DNA of 64,000 nt. Origin: an uncultured Mailhella sp. (lineage in GTDB: Bacteria > Desulfobacterota > Desulfovibrionia > Desulfovibrionales > Desulfovibrionaceae). Numbering within the stretch: the first letter of the stretch is position 1; each line of letters begins with the position of its first letter. The translations under genes were made by a program, and so were the position numbers. Where the stretch lies: positions 24,001-88,000 of the forward strand of contig CAJTRG010000011.1 in NCBI GenBank assembly GCA_910578585.1, in the 5' to 3' direction. Positions 26,232 through 35,061 of this stretch are shown piece by piece. The notes under the pieces were generated by a model, which was not told where the DNA came from, made no database searches, and worked only from the letters and a program-made list of their open reading frames with translations.

Positions 26232-27245
26232 TTAGCTTTTATTTTTAATATTTTTCTTCAATAGCGTTAGGGTATTATTTATCCTCTTCTTAGCATAATA
26301 ATTTTTACTTTTTGCAAGATCAATATTTTGAATGATATCTGTAAAAAATTCATAATCTACTTTATCATATAATTCTTTATCTCTCTCAACATATTTTTTT
26401 ATTTTTACTAAATATGTCAGCAACAGTTCATAGATCTTATCATTATTGTTTTGAAGTGCGGGTAAAATAAAATCTTTAGGAAATAACCTTACACGATGAT
26501 TTTCTATATAGTTAGTTTTTACAAAAAAATCAAAAACAGTGTTATAAACAAACAAAAGTTTTTCTTTTACAGAATAATCATCCTCATTTTGCCTGCAAAG
26601 ACTATTCTCACGAATTCTGTAATGATATGCAGAAGCTGCTATTGCATAAATTTTATCCATATAAGAATACGCTACAGGAGGAAAATGCATATCCTCATAA
26701 ATATGCCCATCAAGAAATCTCAAATGATTTCTTTCCAAAAATTTTCTATCCCAAAGCTGAGCCCAGCTCGCCCACATGATATTGTTAATAGCATTATCAG
26801 CGTCTACAAAAGCATTCTCTTCTATTTCCAAATCTCCAAAAACAAGTTTTTTGCTAGGTTTATTCTCAAACTCTTGTATAACATTGGTATTGACAACAAC
26901 GTCTGTTTTGCTGAATGTAATTGCGCTCACCATTTTTTCAATATAGTCTAAATCAATCCAATCATCAGAATCGATAAAATAGACATATTCGCCTTTCGCC
27001 ATTTCAAGCCCAGCATTGCGTGCAGCAGAAACCCCTTTATTTTGTTCAAAATTAATAATTTTGATCCTGTTGTCAAACTGAACATATTCCTGTAAAATAT
27101 CTAAGGAATTATCTGAAGAACAATCATTTACGCAAACAATTTCAAGATCTTTATACGTTTGATTGATAACACTATCAAGGCATTTTTCAAGATATTGTTC
27201 CACGTTATATATGGGTATGATAACAGAAACTAAACTTTTCACCAC
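26232..27245 (-). CDS. glycosyltransferase family 2, mosaic
   Basis: A 337-residue GT2 with SLVSVIIPIYNVEQYLEKCL, VCVNDCSSDNS and YVYFIDSDDWIDLDYIEKM. GTG start, with GGAG nine bases upstream. Its first 100 bases and part of the leader match the front of module 1 of the next gene downstream; the following 130 bases match the corresponding part of that gene's module 2. The C-terminal part has no membrane helix and is unlike the neighbours. Gene order and strand suggest the same operon. Confidence 0.85.
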   Translation of the reverse strand: MVKSLVSVIIPIYNVEQYLEKCLDSVINQTYKDLEIVCVNDCSSDNSLDILQEYVQFDNRIKIINFEQNKGVSAARNAGLEMAKGEYVYFIDSDDWIDLDYIEKMVSAITFSKTDVVVNTNVIQEFENKPSKKLVFGDLEIEENAFVDADNAINNIMWASWAQLWDRKFLERNHLRFLDGHIYEDMHFPPVAYSYMDKIYAIAASAYHYRIRENSLCRQNEDDYSVKEKLLFVYNTVFDFFVKTNYIENHRVRLFPKDFILPALQNNNDKIYELLLTYLVKIKKYVERDKELYDKVDYEFFTDIIQNIDLAKSKNYYAKKRINNTLTLLKKNIKNKS

Positions 27246-27268
27246 AATTCTCCAGCAATATTTATCTA

Positions 27269-28162
27269 TTATCTTTTTTGCAAACGATGAGCCAGTGCAG
27301 CCTTAAAATGCTCTTTATGCAGCGATTCTGTAGTCTGATACTTGCAATTTTGTTCTAATATATCCAAAAATTCTGTTTTTTCTGCCACTTCCCAAAATTC
27401 TTTTATATGCCTAATCATGCTCGTGTTTAAATTTTTACGAAAATGCCATGGTTTTATATCTGTATTATAATGCCTGATTACTATATCAGACTGGATATTG
27501 TTTTTATCTGTCATATAATTAAATTTATAATCAAACGTTTTATAATTATTATCAAATACAATATTTAAAATATCCTGATCCGCCCATTTTATTTTATCTC
27601 TGTACTTTTGTTCACATTCACATAATCTACTGAAAATATCTTCTTTAATCCATTTCTGTACATCAATCAAAAGTACTCCTGCATTAAAATAACTGTGCAG
27701 ACTATTTAAATTCAGATTTTCTCTTCGTTCTTGAGCATTTCTTGGATTTGTTTGTTCTTCTGAGACTGCACCTAATGCATAATTCTCCAAATCTGTTTCA
27801 TATAATGCTTTTATATCACCCAAAGCGATAATATCCACATCCAAGTATAAAATTTTATGGAAATTTTTAAATAGTTTTGGAATTAAGAATCTATTATACG
27901 TTGATATTGTTACATGGGAGCATTGATTTTTATATTGAATTGTTTTTAATTCTTTTTCAATATCAACTTTAATAAATTCAAGTGAAAAATTATTATATTG
28001 CTTTTTTAATGTACAAATTTTGTCTTTATTTTCGTCTGTAATGCCGCCGTCAAGGACATAAAAATCGCAAAAAGACTGTGTATTGCTGCAAATGCTGGCA
28101 ATTGTTACAGCCACAAATGGAGCATAATTATTATCTGAGGATAGCACAATTGGAATATTCAT
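27269..28162 (-). CDS. glycosyltransferase family 8
   Basis: A 297-residue GT-A retaining transferase. IPIVLSSDNNYAPFVAVTIAS is the typical start, KILYLDVDIIALGDIKALYE carries the DxD metal site, and YFNAGVLLIDVQKW plus WADQDILNIVF are GT8 signatures. The final HYNTDIKPWHF also fits. Relatives add galactose or glucose from UDP-sugars to lipopolysaccharide or to glycoproteins. A UDP-galactose source (galE at 57922) exists in the window. Ends 23 bases before the GT2 at 27245. Confidence 0.9.
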   Translation of the reverse strand: MNIPIVLSSDNNYAPFVAVTIASICSNTQSFCDFYVLDGGITDENKDKICTLKKQYNNFSLEFIKVDIEKELKTIQYKNQCSHVTISTYNRFLIPKLFKNFHKILYLDVDIIALGDIKALYETDLENYALGAVSEEQTNPRNAQERRENLNLNSLHSYFNAGVLLIDVQKWIKEDIFSRLCECEQKYRDKIKWADQDILNIVFDNNYKTFDYKFNYMTDKNNIQSDIVIRHYNTDIKPWHFRKNLNTSMIRHIKEFWEVAEKTEFLDILEQNCKYQTTESLHKEHFKAALAHRLQKR

Positions 28163-28289
28163 TTTATTACCTCAATAACAGCAGAATAAAAGCTGTGACC
28201 ATTAATTCCTTTTGATTGTATACAGGACTCATTTATTCTATACCTGTTATCTTTGCCTGTAAATTCTGTTTATACTTATTTTTTAATAA

Positions 28290-29495
28290 TTATACACCAG
28301 AATTTTCCTGTGTTGCCAAAGTATCATCAACAAAATTTATTCCATTTTTATGGATAAAAGCCTTATAATTCTCATATAAAGGCAAATACGCTTTGTTCAT
28401 CTCTGAAAAGTCTGTTTTTTCATATAGTTCTCTAATATCAAGTTTAGTAATATCTATTTTATCCCATCGAATATAGGGAATTTTAAAAAACTCTGCAATT
28501 TCGAGCAAACGCATATCATGTACAAATAAAAGCGTCGGAACACCTTGTTTTAAATGGACAATGGCCCCATGTATTCTTGTTCCAAAAGCTAAATCTCTTG
28601 TTTTTGCAAAGCGAGACCACTCATCAACATCTAGAAAAAATTCAAATAATTTTCTTACCTTAGAATTAAAAAATTGATCTTTCATGGAAATTCCATATTC
28701 ATCTTTAAGAATTTTAGCAGCTCTAAAATAATCCAAATTTCGGAAATATCTTCTAATATATATATATATATCATTATTCAAAAAATAATATGGAATTATA
28801 TCATACTCTTGCTGTATAATAAATTTTGGATCAGTATATTTTAAAGCTTCTTTTATCAAATATTGTTTTCCTTTCAGCCAAGAACCGGATGAAAAGCAAG
28901 AAACTTTAAAATCATAACTCCAATCTTTTTTTACAACATCAACTTGATTGATACCGTTAACAAACCAGGAAGGACAACCAATTACATCAACATTTTTAAT
29001 TCCAAGAGCCTTTAAAACATCTCCTGTATACTCTCCTCTGACACCAATAGATATTGAACGATCTGCAATTTCATAAACAAATTTTTTTACTTCATCACAA
29101 AGATCTTTTGCAAAATTTTCAGGAGAAATATAATTTAATGGAACCTGTGCACCTATACTTGCAACTGTCAAACGAAACCTGGATTTCTTCAAAAAATCAT
29201 TCCACCATTTGCAAACGTCTACCCACTGATTTGCGATAACATTTGCCGGCAACAGCACATAATTGTTATCAGGATTTTGTAAATATTCTGAATTCTCAAA
29301 ATCATGAACATCATATAACGCCAGAGGTTTTATCGTATAAAGATTAAAGACATCATTTCCTAAATTATTGGCTAAATTTTGGTATTTCTTTTTACTTAAT
29401 TTTCTTTTATCCTGCACATTTCTTAAATATGATCCACCTGTTAAATTTAATCCATTTTGTGGATTATACATTAATTTATTGGGAATATTAACCAT
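28290..29495 (-). CDS. polysaccharide pyruvyl transferase family protein
   Basis: A 401-residue protein with the PF04230 pattern: GLNLTGGSYL near the start, a GT-B-like body with VASIGAQVPL, SIGVRGEYTGDVLKALGIKN and VDVIGCPSWF, and near the C-terminus RDLAFGTRIHGAIVHLKQGVP, in which Arg and His lie in the phosphate-binding segment (GxRxH). Such enzymes transfer pyruvate from phosphoenolpyruvate to hydroxyls of surface glycans, giving an acidic ketal. Some members have other roles (sulfated or phosphorylated glycans). It overlaps the upstream DUF4422 gene by eight bases. Confidence 0.82.
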   Translation of the reverse strand: MVNIPNKLMYNPQNGLNLTGGSYLRNVQDKRKLSKKKYQNLANNLGNDVFNLYTIKPLALYDVHDFENSEYLQNPDNNYVLLPANVIANQWVDVCKWWNDFLKKSRFRLTVASIGAQVPLNYISPENFAKDLCDEVKKFVYEIADRSISIGVRGEYTGDVLKALGIKNVDVIGCPSWFVNGINQVDVVKKDWSYDFKVSCFSSGSWLKGKQYLIKEALKYTDPKFIIQQEYDIIPYYFLNNDIYIYIRRYFRNLDYFRAAKILKDEYGISMKDQFFNSKVRKLFEFFLDVDEWSRFAKTRDLAFGTRIHGAIVHLKQGVPTLLFVHDMRLLEIAEFFKIPYIRWDKIDITKLDIRELYEKTDFSEMNKAYLPLYENYKAFIHKNGINFVDDTLATQENSGV

Positions 29496-30405
29496 TTTTC
29501 TTTCCTATTTTATTTCTCAGCATTTTAAATAGATTCGCCTTTGCAGAGTTATTAAGAATTATCACATTTTGTTCTGAATAGCTATACTTACGCTGCACGA
29601 GCAGGTAGAGAAAAAAACCTGTCAGGCGTTCCAAAGCAAAGGCTTTTGCTCTTTTTTGATACAATTCAAAGAGAGCTTCACTCTCAAAAATAACAGTTTG
29701 CTGTTTGAAAAATTCTATAATAGCTTTCCGTTCTTCCCCTTTTGGAAGGAGTTCATCATCGTCCAGTTTCATAAATTCAAATACGAGAGGGAAAATCCAT
29801 TCACAAAATTCAAAAAATAAATTTTTCTTTAACACATAAATTTCAAACATATATCCAGAATCATTGGACAAATATTTTTCATACTCATAAAATTCATGTG
29901 GATACTTGCATGAAAAAATATCCATCATTGCCTGATAAATATTTTTGCCATGGGAGGAAATAAAATATTCTTTTAAACTTGGCCGCTGAATATCTCTTTT
30001 AGGCAAAATCATATCATATTGTTTCAATTCGGACAAAAAAGATGGTTCAAACAATCTTCGATAGCCCATGGAGCCAAAATATTCAGGACTTCCTAATTTT
30101 TCATAATTTTTCCATGCCCAATATGTTCCTGTCAGAAAGCCAATGCCTCTGTTTACTGATGAAATATTCCCTTCAAAATCATCATCCCCTATGCAGTTTT
30201 CATGCAGCCATTGAATATCTTCATCCTTTAAAACGCCATCCTTGGATATTTCCCGTTCCACAGCACGTCCTAAATGAATGGGAGTCAGTATATCTGTTTT
30301 AAATAAACAGGATGGTTTAATATAACTCACTAATATTTTTATTAATGGATTTTCTAAATTTTGATTTATTTCTGCATATGCTTTTAAAAGTTCATTTTCA
30401 TGCAT
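29488..30405 (-). CDS. DUF4422 protein (putative glycosyltransferase)
   Basis: A 305-residue protein carrying the DUF4422 pattern: ILTPIHLGRAV, INRG-like segment SVNRGIGFLTGTYWAWKNY, GSPEYFGSMGYRRLFEP, and YDMILPKRDI. This family occurs in capsule and lipopolysaccharide gene clusters and is thought to be a glycosyltransferase. The SVNRGIG and WKNY segments are the most typical. No membrane helices. Translationally coupled with the pyruvyl transferase gene downstream; 17 bases separate it from the GT2 upstream. Confidence 0.78.
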   Translation of the reverse strand: MHENELLKAYAEINQNLENPLIKILVSYIKPSCLFKTDILTPIHLGRAVEREISKDGVLKDEDIQWLHENCIGDDDFEGNISSVNRGIGFLTGTYWAWKNYEKLGSPEYFGSMGYRRLFEPSFLSELKQYDMILPKRDIQRPSLKEYFISSHGKNIYQAMMDIFSCKYPHEFYEYEKYLSNDSGYMFEIYVLKKNLFFEFCEWIFPLVFEFMKLDDDELLPKGEERKAIIEFFKQQTVIFESEALFELYQKRAKAFALERLTGFFLYLLVQRKYSYSEQNVIILNNSAKANLFKMLRNKIGKKNG

Positions 30406-30422
30406 GAACGAAATCTCTCCAA

Positions 30423-31370
30423 CTACCTGTCTTTTACGCTAAAATTATTTTTTAACTCCATGAAACGTTTTTTCTTTTCAAGCTTGTTTTGATCTTTTTG
30501 CCTCTTATAAAAAAAATATTGTATCGCATCTTCTTTATATTTACAATTTAATATCATAGAGGAAAATAAATCTGCAGCCTTTTTATTCATCTCAATCGAA
30601 AATTCTTTATTAAAAATAAAAGGATGCAAAAAATTCAATAAAAAATCATACACAATAATATAATGTTTTTTGTCAACATTAACTTGATTTAAACTCGTAT
30701 AAATTTTTTCTATTGATTTAAAAACATCTGAAGAAAATTTCTTTGATAAGGAGACCTCACAATCAACATAATGATAATACACATTATGCACTAACTCGAC
30801 TTTATTATAATAAAAGCCTGCAAAAATACTAAAATATGGGTCTTCAAAATAACTCAATCCATCCGGAAAATGAATATTATTTGATTTTATAAAGTCAGTC
30901 TTATAAATTGCAGAGGTAAATGAATAATAAAAATATGCTTTATTGATTTTTATATCATCATTAATATCATAAAAAACATCTTTCTCAATGTTGGGCGGAT
31001 CAGAATGTATTTTAATCTTTCCTTTTGCAACATCTGCTCCGCTTTCTGCAGCTTTTTGGTACAGTTTTTCATAAAAATTTAAATCAATAAAATCATCACT
31101 GTCAACAAAGCCTAAAAATTCTCCCCGGGCCTCTTGTATCCCTGCATTTCTTGCAGCCGAAACCCCCTTATTTTCTTTAAAATCAATTATTTTAATACGG
31201 CTGTCTTTTTCTGCATATTCCTGCAAAATTTGTAAAGAATTATCTGGGGAGCAGTCATTAACACAAATAATTTCAATATCTTTTAATGTTTGCTGACAAA
31301 CACTTTCAAGACACTTTACTAAATACTTTTCAGTATTATACACAGGAATAATAACAGAAACTTTGGACAT
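30423..31370 (-). CDS. glycosyltransferase family 2
   Basis: A 315-residue GT2: KVSVIIPVYNTEKYLVKCL, IICVNDCSPDNS, GVSAARNAGIQEARGEFLGF, VDSDDFIDLNFYEKLY. It is a paralogue of the other GT2 proteins of the island and closest in motif wording to module 2 of 24177-26138. The C-terminus is basic (KRQKDQNKLEKKKRF). It is the first glycosyltransferase gene after the PqqD-kinase-nucleotidyltransferase trio and is separated from it by a hairpin at 31389-31417. Confidence 0.85.
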   Translation of the reverse strand: MSKVSVIIPVYNTEKYLVKCLESVCQQTLKDIEIICVNDCSPDNSLQILQEYAEKDSRIKIIDFKENKGVSAARNAGIQEARGEFLGFVDSDDFIDLNFYEKLYQKAAESGADVAKGKIKIHSDPPNIEKDVFYDINDDIKINKAYFYYSFTSAIYKTDFIKSNNIHFPDGLSYFEDPYFSIFAGFYYNKVELVHNVYYHYVDCEVSLSKKFSSDVFKSIEKIYTSLNQVNVDKKHYIIVYDFLLNFLHPFIFNKEFSIEMNKKAADLFSSMILNCKYKEDAIQYFFYKRQKDQNKLEKKKRFMELKNNFSVKDR

Positions 31371-31388
31371 ACTTTTTCCATAAAAGAA

Positions 31389-31417
31389 GGCAGAAAGAAC
31401 ATCAAATCCTTTCTGCC
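31389..31417 (-). terminator. attenuator-like hairpin between PqqD-like gene and GT2
   Basis: GGCAGAAAG-N11-CTTTCTGCC; read on the minus strand it is followed by TTCTTTT. It is a partial terminator candidate that would lower expression of the glycosyltransferases relative to the three upstream genes. Confidence 0.5.
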
Positions 31418-31429
31418 CGTTCTATTTAT

Positions 31430-31900
31430 TTATTCTTGAATTTTCTTTTCTCTTTCTTTTGTTTCTTCTTTTGTATAGCCAATGGAATCTTTTTCGCCCG
31501 TCCAGCCTGTCTCTTCTTTTACTTCGTGAATGGGGTCAGCAAGGAGCAGTTCCTGCGCATCATCGTATTCATCCACAGTAATTTCAAAACCATCCGCATA
31601 ATTTTCTTCTGAGAAACTTGCTTCCTGGTCACTGGCATCAGCAGGAATAACTAATTCTTTTTCTTGGATTTTATTTATAAATGCATTAAACGTATTTTCA
31701 ATATCTTGAGGAACATTGGGCAAGGCTTTCAGCGCTTTTAAAATATTTTCTGTTGAAACCCCATTTAAAAGATTTTCAAAAACAGCGGTTCCCAATGCGT
31801 TCATACCATAGTAAATGCCTGTTTCACTGTTAATAACGATAGCAACACCATCGGTAATGTCTGCAAACATTTTTTCATCATTTAATGCAAAATTAGACAT
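31430..31900 (-). CDS. PqqD-like (RRE) protein with acidic C-terminal tail
   Basis: A 156-residue protein. Residues about 1-90 follow the PqqD/RRE pattern: VAIVINSETGIYYGMNALGT, AVFENLLNGVSTENILKAL, and a final helix ending EKELVIP. PqqD-like domains bind peptide leaders and deliver them to modifying enzymes. Residues about 95-156 form a strongly acidic tail (DGFEITVDEYDDAQELL, then VKEETGWTGEKDSIGYTKEE), with no Cys. Normal PqqD proteins end near 95 residues, so the tail is extra; it may be a substrate segment fused to its own recognition domain. The gene lies two bases after the kinase gene. Function inferred. Confidence 0.7.
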   Translation of the reverse strand: MSNFALNDEKMFADITDGVAIVINSETGIYYGMNALGTAVFENLLNGVSTENILKALKALPNVPQDIENTFNAFINKIQEKELVIPADASDQEASFSEENYADGFEITVDEYDDAQELLLADPIHEVKEETGWTGEKDSIGYTKEETKEREKKIQE

Positions 31901-31902
31901 AG

Positions 31903-33393
31903 TTACTCCTTATTTTGACTGACTAATTCATTTGTTTTATCTTTGGCAAATTCCGAAACAGATAGTATATAGTTATTTTCTTTTGCAAATTCCTCATTGA
32001 TATCTAAAGGTTTTTGCTCGTTATTGAATTTAATAAAGTTATGTTTTTCTAAAAGCTCTGCAAAAAGATCAAAATCAGCACTAAGATGAGGCTGCTTTGT
32101 TTCGAATTTTTGCAGTTCAGCTTTAATTTCTTCTTTGGAAACTCCATTCATCAAATTTTCCAGCAAATTCGTCGCAAATTTATTCATGGAATAAATTGTA
32201 AATGTTTTCGTATCAAGAATATTAGCTAAATTAAAAGTAATATCAAGCATTATTTCAGGAGATTTAATATTATTTGCAGGATCAGGCTGCCACGTATGCA
32301 AAAATTTCCGCAGAAATTCAGTATTTTTTTGAATATCACTGCAAAGATTAAATTTATAAAATTCTTTGCCGTTAATCATCGCAAAGATTTTTTTTATTAC
32401 ATTTTGATCATTAATATCCTGTACTTGAGAAACAGTTGACTGAATAAACTGCACAATGGCTCTGCCCTTTTCTTCAGCTGTGCATAGCCGCATGCTGGGT
32501 TCTTTATCAGAAACAATTTCAGGGAAAATACAAAGTTCGATGGGGTATTTGTCTTTGAATTGCTGATGATAGCCTTCAATATTGATAACATATTTATCTT
32601 TACGGGCATTATTGGAAACAAACTTTCCTTTCATTTCGTCGTAAAGCTCTGTGTACATGCGGGGAGAAAGCGTTATGATAGAGTAAACAGGATAAGAATA
32701 CAGTTTATTCTTTTCTGTTTCTAAAATAAGATAATCATCAGAAACATATTCAAAACCTTTCATCATGGAAAGTACAGTCAGGGTTGATTTTCCGCGCTGT
32801 CCTCTGGCACAGAACAAGACACCTTTATTTTCCAAGCCAACAACGGCTCCATGCACAAGATTTGCATCTTCAGATTTAATAATTTTATTAAAGAACTGAA
32901 CAAAAATATGTCCTTCTTTAATAAATTCTTCTGGTGACAAATCGCGGACGCCATAATAATATGTTGAATTTTTTACATCATTTCCAATAATAAAGCCGCG
33001 TTCGCCTTCAATACTTAACACGGGGTAAATTTTAGAATACGCGTCATCAAAGAGAAATAACTGCGCTCTTTTTTGACCCGTTCTTATGGCTTCATGCCGC
33101 AAACGCATGGTCAATGGGATATTCCCTTTTACTATTTTTTGAACATATTTTTGCACATCATTTTCTTGCCATATCACAAGGGTCGCATCATAGTGTTCAG
33201 CATGTTCCAAAAAAGTATAGGTCAATTGCTTTTTGATATGGGCAAAAAATTCTTGTGAATAGCAAAGGATACGCACAATTTTGCTGCCCAGTTTTATATA
33301 ACAGACAGTAAAAAGTTCGTAAGAAGAAACTTCATTTTGAATATTTTCAAAATATTTTTTTATTTCCTGCGCATTGCTTGCTTTATAATACAT
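31903..33393 (-). CDS. HPr-kinase-like protein with C-terminal PqqD-like domain
   Basis: A 496-residue protein. Residues about 175-350 resemble the HprK fold used by HprK-related and lasso-peptide tailoring kinases: LVHGAVVGLENKGVLFCARG, P-loop GQRGKSTL (near 197), and the catalytic-type Asp pair YVSDDYLIL (near 218). The N-terminal 170 residues are unlike bacterial HprK and unrecognised. Residues about 385-465 repeat the PqqD pattern (FTIYSMNKFATNLLENLMNG followed by VSKEEIKAELQ). No PTS or HPr gene is nearby. It probably phosphorylates a peptide or protein bound by the PqqD domains. Four bases separate it from the nucleotidyltransferase gene. Confidence 0.72.
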   Translation of the reverse strand: MYYKASNAQEIKKYFENIQNEVSSYELFTVCYIKLGSKIVRILCYSQEFFAHIKKQLTYTFLEHAEHYDATLVIWQENDVQKYVQKIVKGNIPLTMRLRHEAIRTGQKRAQLFLFDDAYSKIYPVLSIEGERGFIIGNDVKNSTYYYGVRDLSPEEFIKEGHIFVQFFNKIIKSEDANLVHGAVVGLENKGVLFCARGQRGKSTLTVLSMMKGFEYVSDDYLILETEKNKLYSYPVYSIITLSPRMYTELYDEMKGKFVSNNARKDKYVINIEGYHQQFKDKYPIELCIFPEIVSDKEPSMRLCTAEEKGRAIVQFIQSTVSQVQDINDQNVIKKIFAMINGKEFYKFNLCSDIQKNTEFLRKFLHTWQPDPANNIKSPEIMLDITFNLANILDTKTFTIYSMNKFATNLLENLMNGVSKEEIKAELQKFETKQPHLSADFDLFAELLEKHNFIKFNNEQKPLDINEEFAKENNYILSVSEFAKDKTNELVSQNKE

Positions 33394-33397
33394 GATA

Positions 33398-34564
33398 CTA
33401 CCTTAGTCTCAACTTGAAAAATTTTTTGATTGCCCAAACATTATTACGTATGGATTTTAATAACACATATTTAGGCTTATACTTGAGATACTGTCCCATC
33501 ACTTTTACTGAGGTTAACGCCTTACCAATTTTTATTTGCCGGCATGTTGTGCGTATGCCTTCCAAATAAAAACGATAATACATTAATTTATAGCAGTAAT
33601 CTTCAAAACAGGCAACAATGTTATTATGTTCAAAAAGCTGAGCAGGCAGCAATGAGGGAATAATTTTATTGATAAAATTAATAGCAAAATAAATATGCAT
33701 TTCTGTATGGGTTGCTTTGGCGTTATTAATCACAATATTCCAATCAAAATCTGCATTTTTTTGCAAAAGATATTTACAATCAAAAAGCGTATACAATATC
33801 CCATTCATACTGGTTTTTCTTGTCAAATTTTTAGACATATTTACAAGGGCAACAAAAACAATATCCTCGGCGCGGGGAACATAAACATCAGCCCCAAAAA
33901 CTTTTTGCAGTTTGGCTCTGGTGAAAAATGTATCTGTAAATTTATGATCATACTCGGCATTTAAATCCAGCCAGCGATGGATATCCAAAATGCCGCTTTC
34001 ATCTTCTGCTGAAAGGTGCAAATCAATGGCATGCATTTCTTTCTTTTCTTCAAAAAAATAGCCTAGTTCTCTGGCTATTTCACCCGCAGCTGCATATTCT
34101 TCCTGATGAACTAAAATATCAATATCTCCCATAACGCGAGACAATTCAGGGCGGAGGAACTTCATGGCTCCCCCTTTCAAAATCATGGGAAAAATTTGTT
34201 TTTGATTAAGGGCTTTGCAAACTTTTGTAAAATGGGAAATTAATCGTAAATTTTGAAAACGATAAAATTTGAGCAAACCCGTCAGGCGGGGCTGCATATC
34301 TTTTGGAAAAACAAGCTCAGGATGCAGCTTCATTGCATAGGCAATCAACATGGCTTTATGGGCAGTATTTTCTTCTATATCCCAGGATGCAAGATAAGAG
34401 TTCAGCTCTTCCTGCGTAAGAGCATCATTAAATGCTACAGATAAAATTTGCTGACTTTGCTCAGTAACAATTTCCTCATAAAAATTATTTATAAGTCTTT
34501 CAATTACATTGCTAAAATCAAAATTATCTTTAAGTAAACTGTCTCTAATTTCATCAGAATACAC
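33398..34564 (-). CDS. nucleotidyltransferase-fold protein (PF14907 type)
   Basis: A 388-residue protein with the pattern of the uncharacterised nucleotidyltransferase family NTP_transf_5: ILKGGAMKFLRPELSRVMGD followed by IDILV (GG near 125 and DxD near 143), and later a helix-rich C-terminus. It also has LGYFFEEKKEMHAIDLHLS and DIHRWLDL, the usual third-acid region. In lasso-peptide clusters a member (PsmN) adds hexoses to a phosphoserine made by the HprK-like partner PsmK. Here the gene heads the island's minus-strand operon and directly precedes the kinase. Transfer target unknown. Confidence 0.75.
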   Translation of the reverse strand: MYSDEIRDSLLKDNFDFSNVIERLINNFYEEIVTEQSQQILSVAFNDALTQEELNSYLASWDIEENTAHKAMLIAYAMKLHPELVFPKDMQPRLTGLLKFYRFQNLRLISHFTKVCKALNQKQIFPMILKGGAMKFLRPELSRVMGDIDILVHQEEYAAAGEIARELGYFFEEKKEMHAIDLHLSAEDESGILDIHRWLDLNAEYDHKFTDTFFTRAKLQKVFGADVYVPRAEDIVFVALVNMSKNLTRKTSMNGILYTLFDCKYLLQKNADFDWNIVINNAKATHTEMHIYFAINFINKIIPSLLPAQLFEHNNIVACFEDYCYKLMYYRFYLEGIRTTCRQIKIGKALTSVKVMGQYLKYKPKYVLLKSIRNNVWAIKKFFKLRLR

Positions 34565-34659
34565 AACAACCCCCTTTATCTTTTTACTTTAAATTAACAA
34601 CTTGTCAACCGTAAAAAAAAAAAAAAAGGAAAATAAATACAATATGATAGATGAAAAAT

Positions 34660-34694
34660 TAAATAAAAACCCTCATCTTCAAAGAAGATGAGGG
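34660..34694 (-). terminator. strong hairpin with U tract on the minus strand
   Basis: CCCTCATCTTC-AAA-GAAGATGAGGG, perfect 11-base stem, followed on the minus strand by GTTTTTATTT. It lies between the symporter terminator and the nucleotidyltransferase start, so it ends a short transcript or attenuates the glycan operon. Confidence 0.75.
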
Positions 34695-35030
34695 ACAAAA
34701 AGGAGGCAGTTTATTTAAGGAGAGTTTATATAAACGGTGTTTTTAGAGGGGTGCCGTTGCTCCCCTTGCTCTTTAGCTATATGAACATATCAAATCAGAA
34801 CTTTGATATGATACTCTTCTATAAGCAAACACTGTGCCAAACATTGTATCAATATAAATATGCAACAAAATCAATAAAATACATTTTATTCATATACTTT
34901 CCCTGTCCGTTTCCTTTTGTGCCACTGTAAACTTTATACACACCGGGCAGCACCTGTATAATTTTTATACGCCAGAGAATTTTATGCTTTCTCAAAATTT
35001 CTGTTCGCACAGCACAGACATGAGCAACAA

Positions 35031-35061
35031 AAAAGCCCTGCTCAACATGAGCAGGGCTTTT
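35031..35061. terminator. bidirectional terminator of the AGCS symporter gene
   Basis: AAAAGCCCTGCTCA-ACA-TGAGCAGGGCTTTT, perfect 14-base stem. Confidence 0.9.

Noticed and set aside
31430..34564. Lasso-peptide biosynthesis cluster
   Set aside because: The kinase, nucleotidyltransferase and PqqD-like protein resemble lasso tailoring genes, but there is no asparagine-synthetase-like cyclase, no transglutaminase-like protease and no precursor.
34688..34930. 80-codon plus-strand reading frame
   Set aside because: It has no ribosome site, begins inside a hairpin and shows no recognisable family; regarded as chance.
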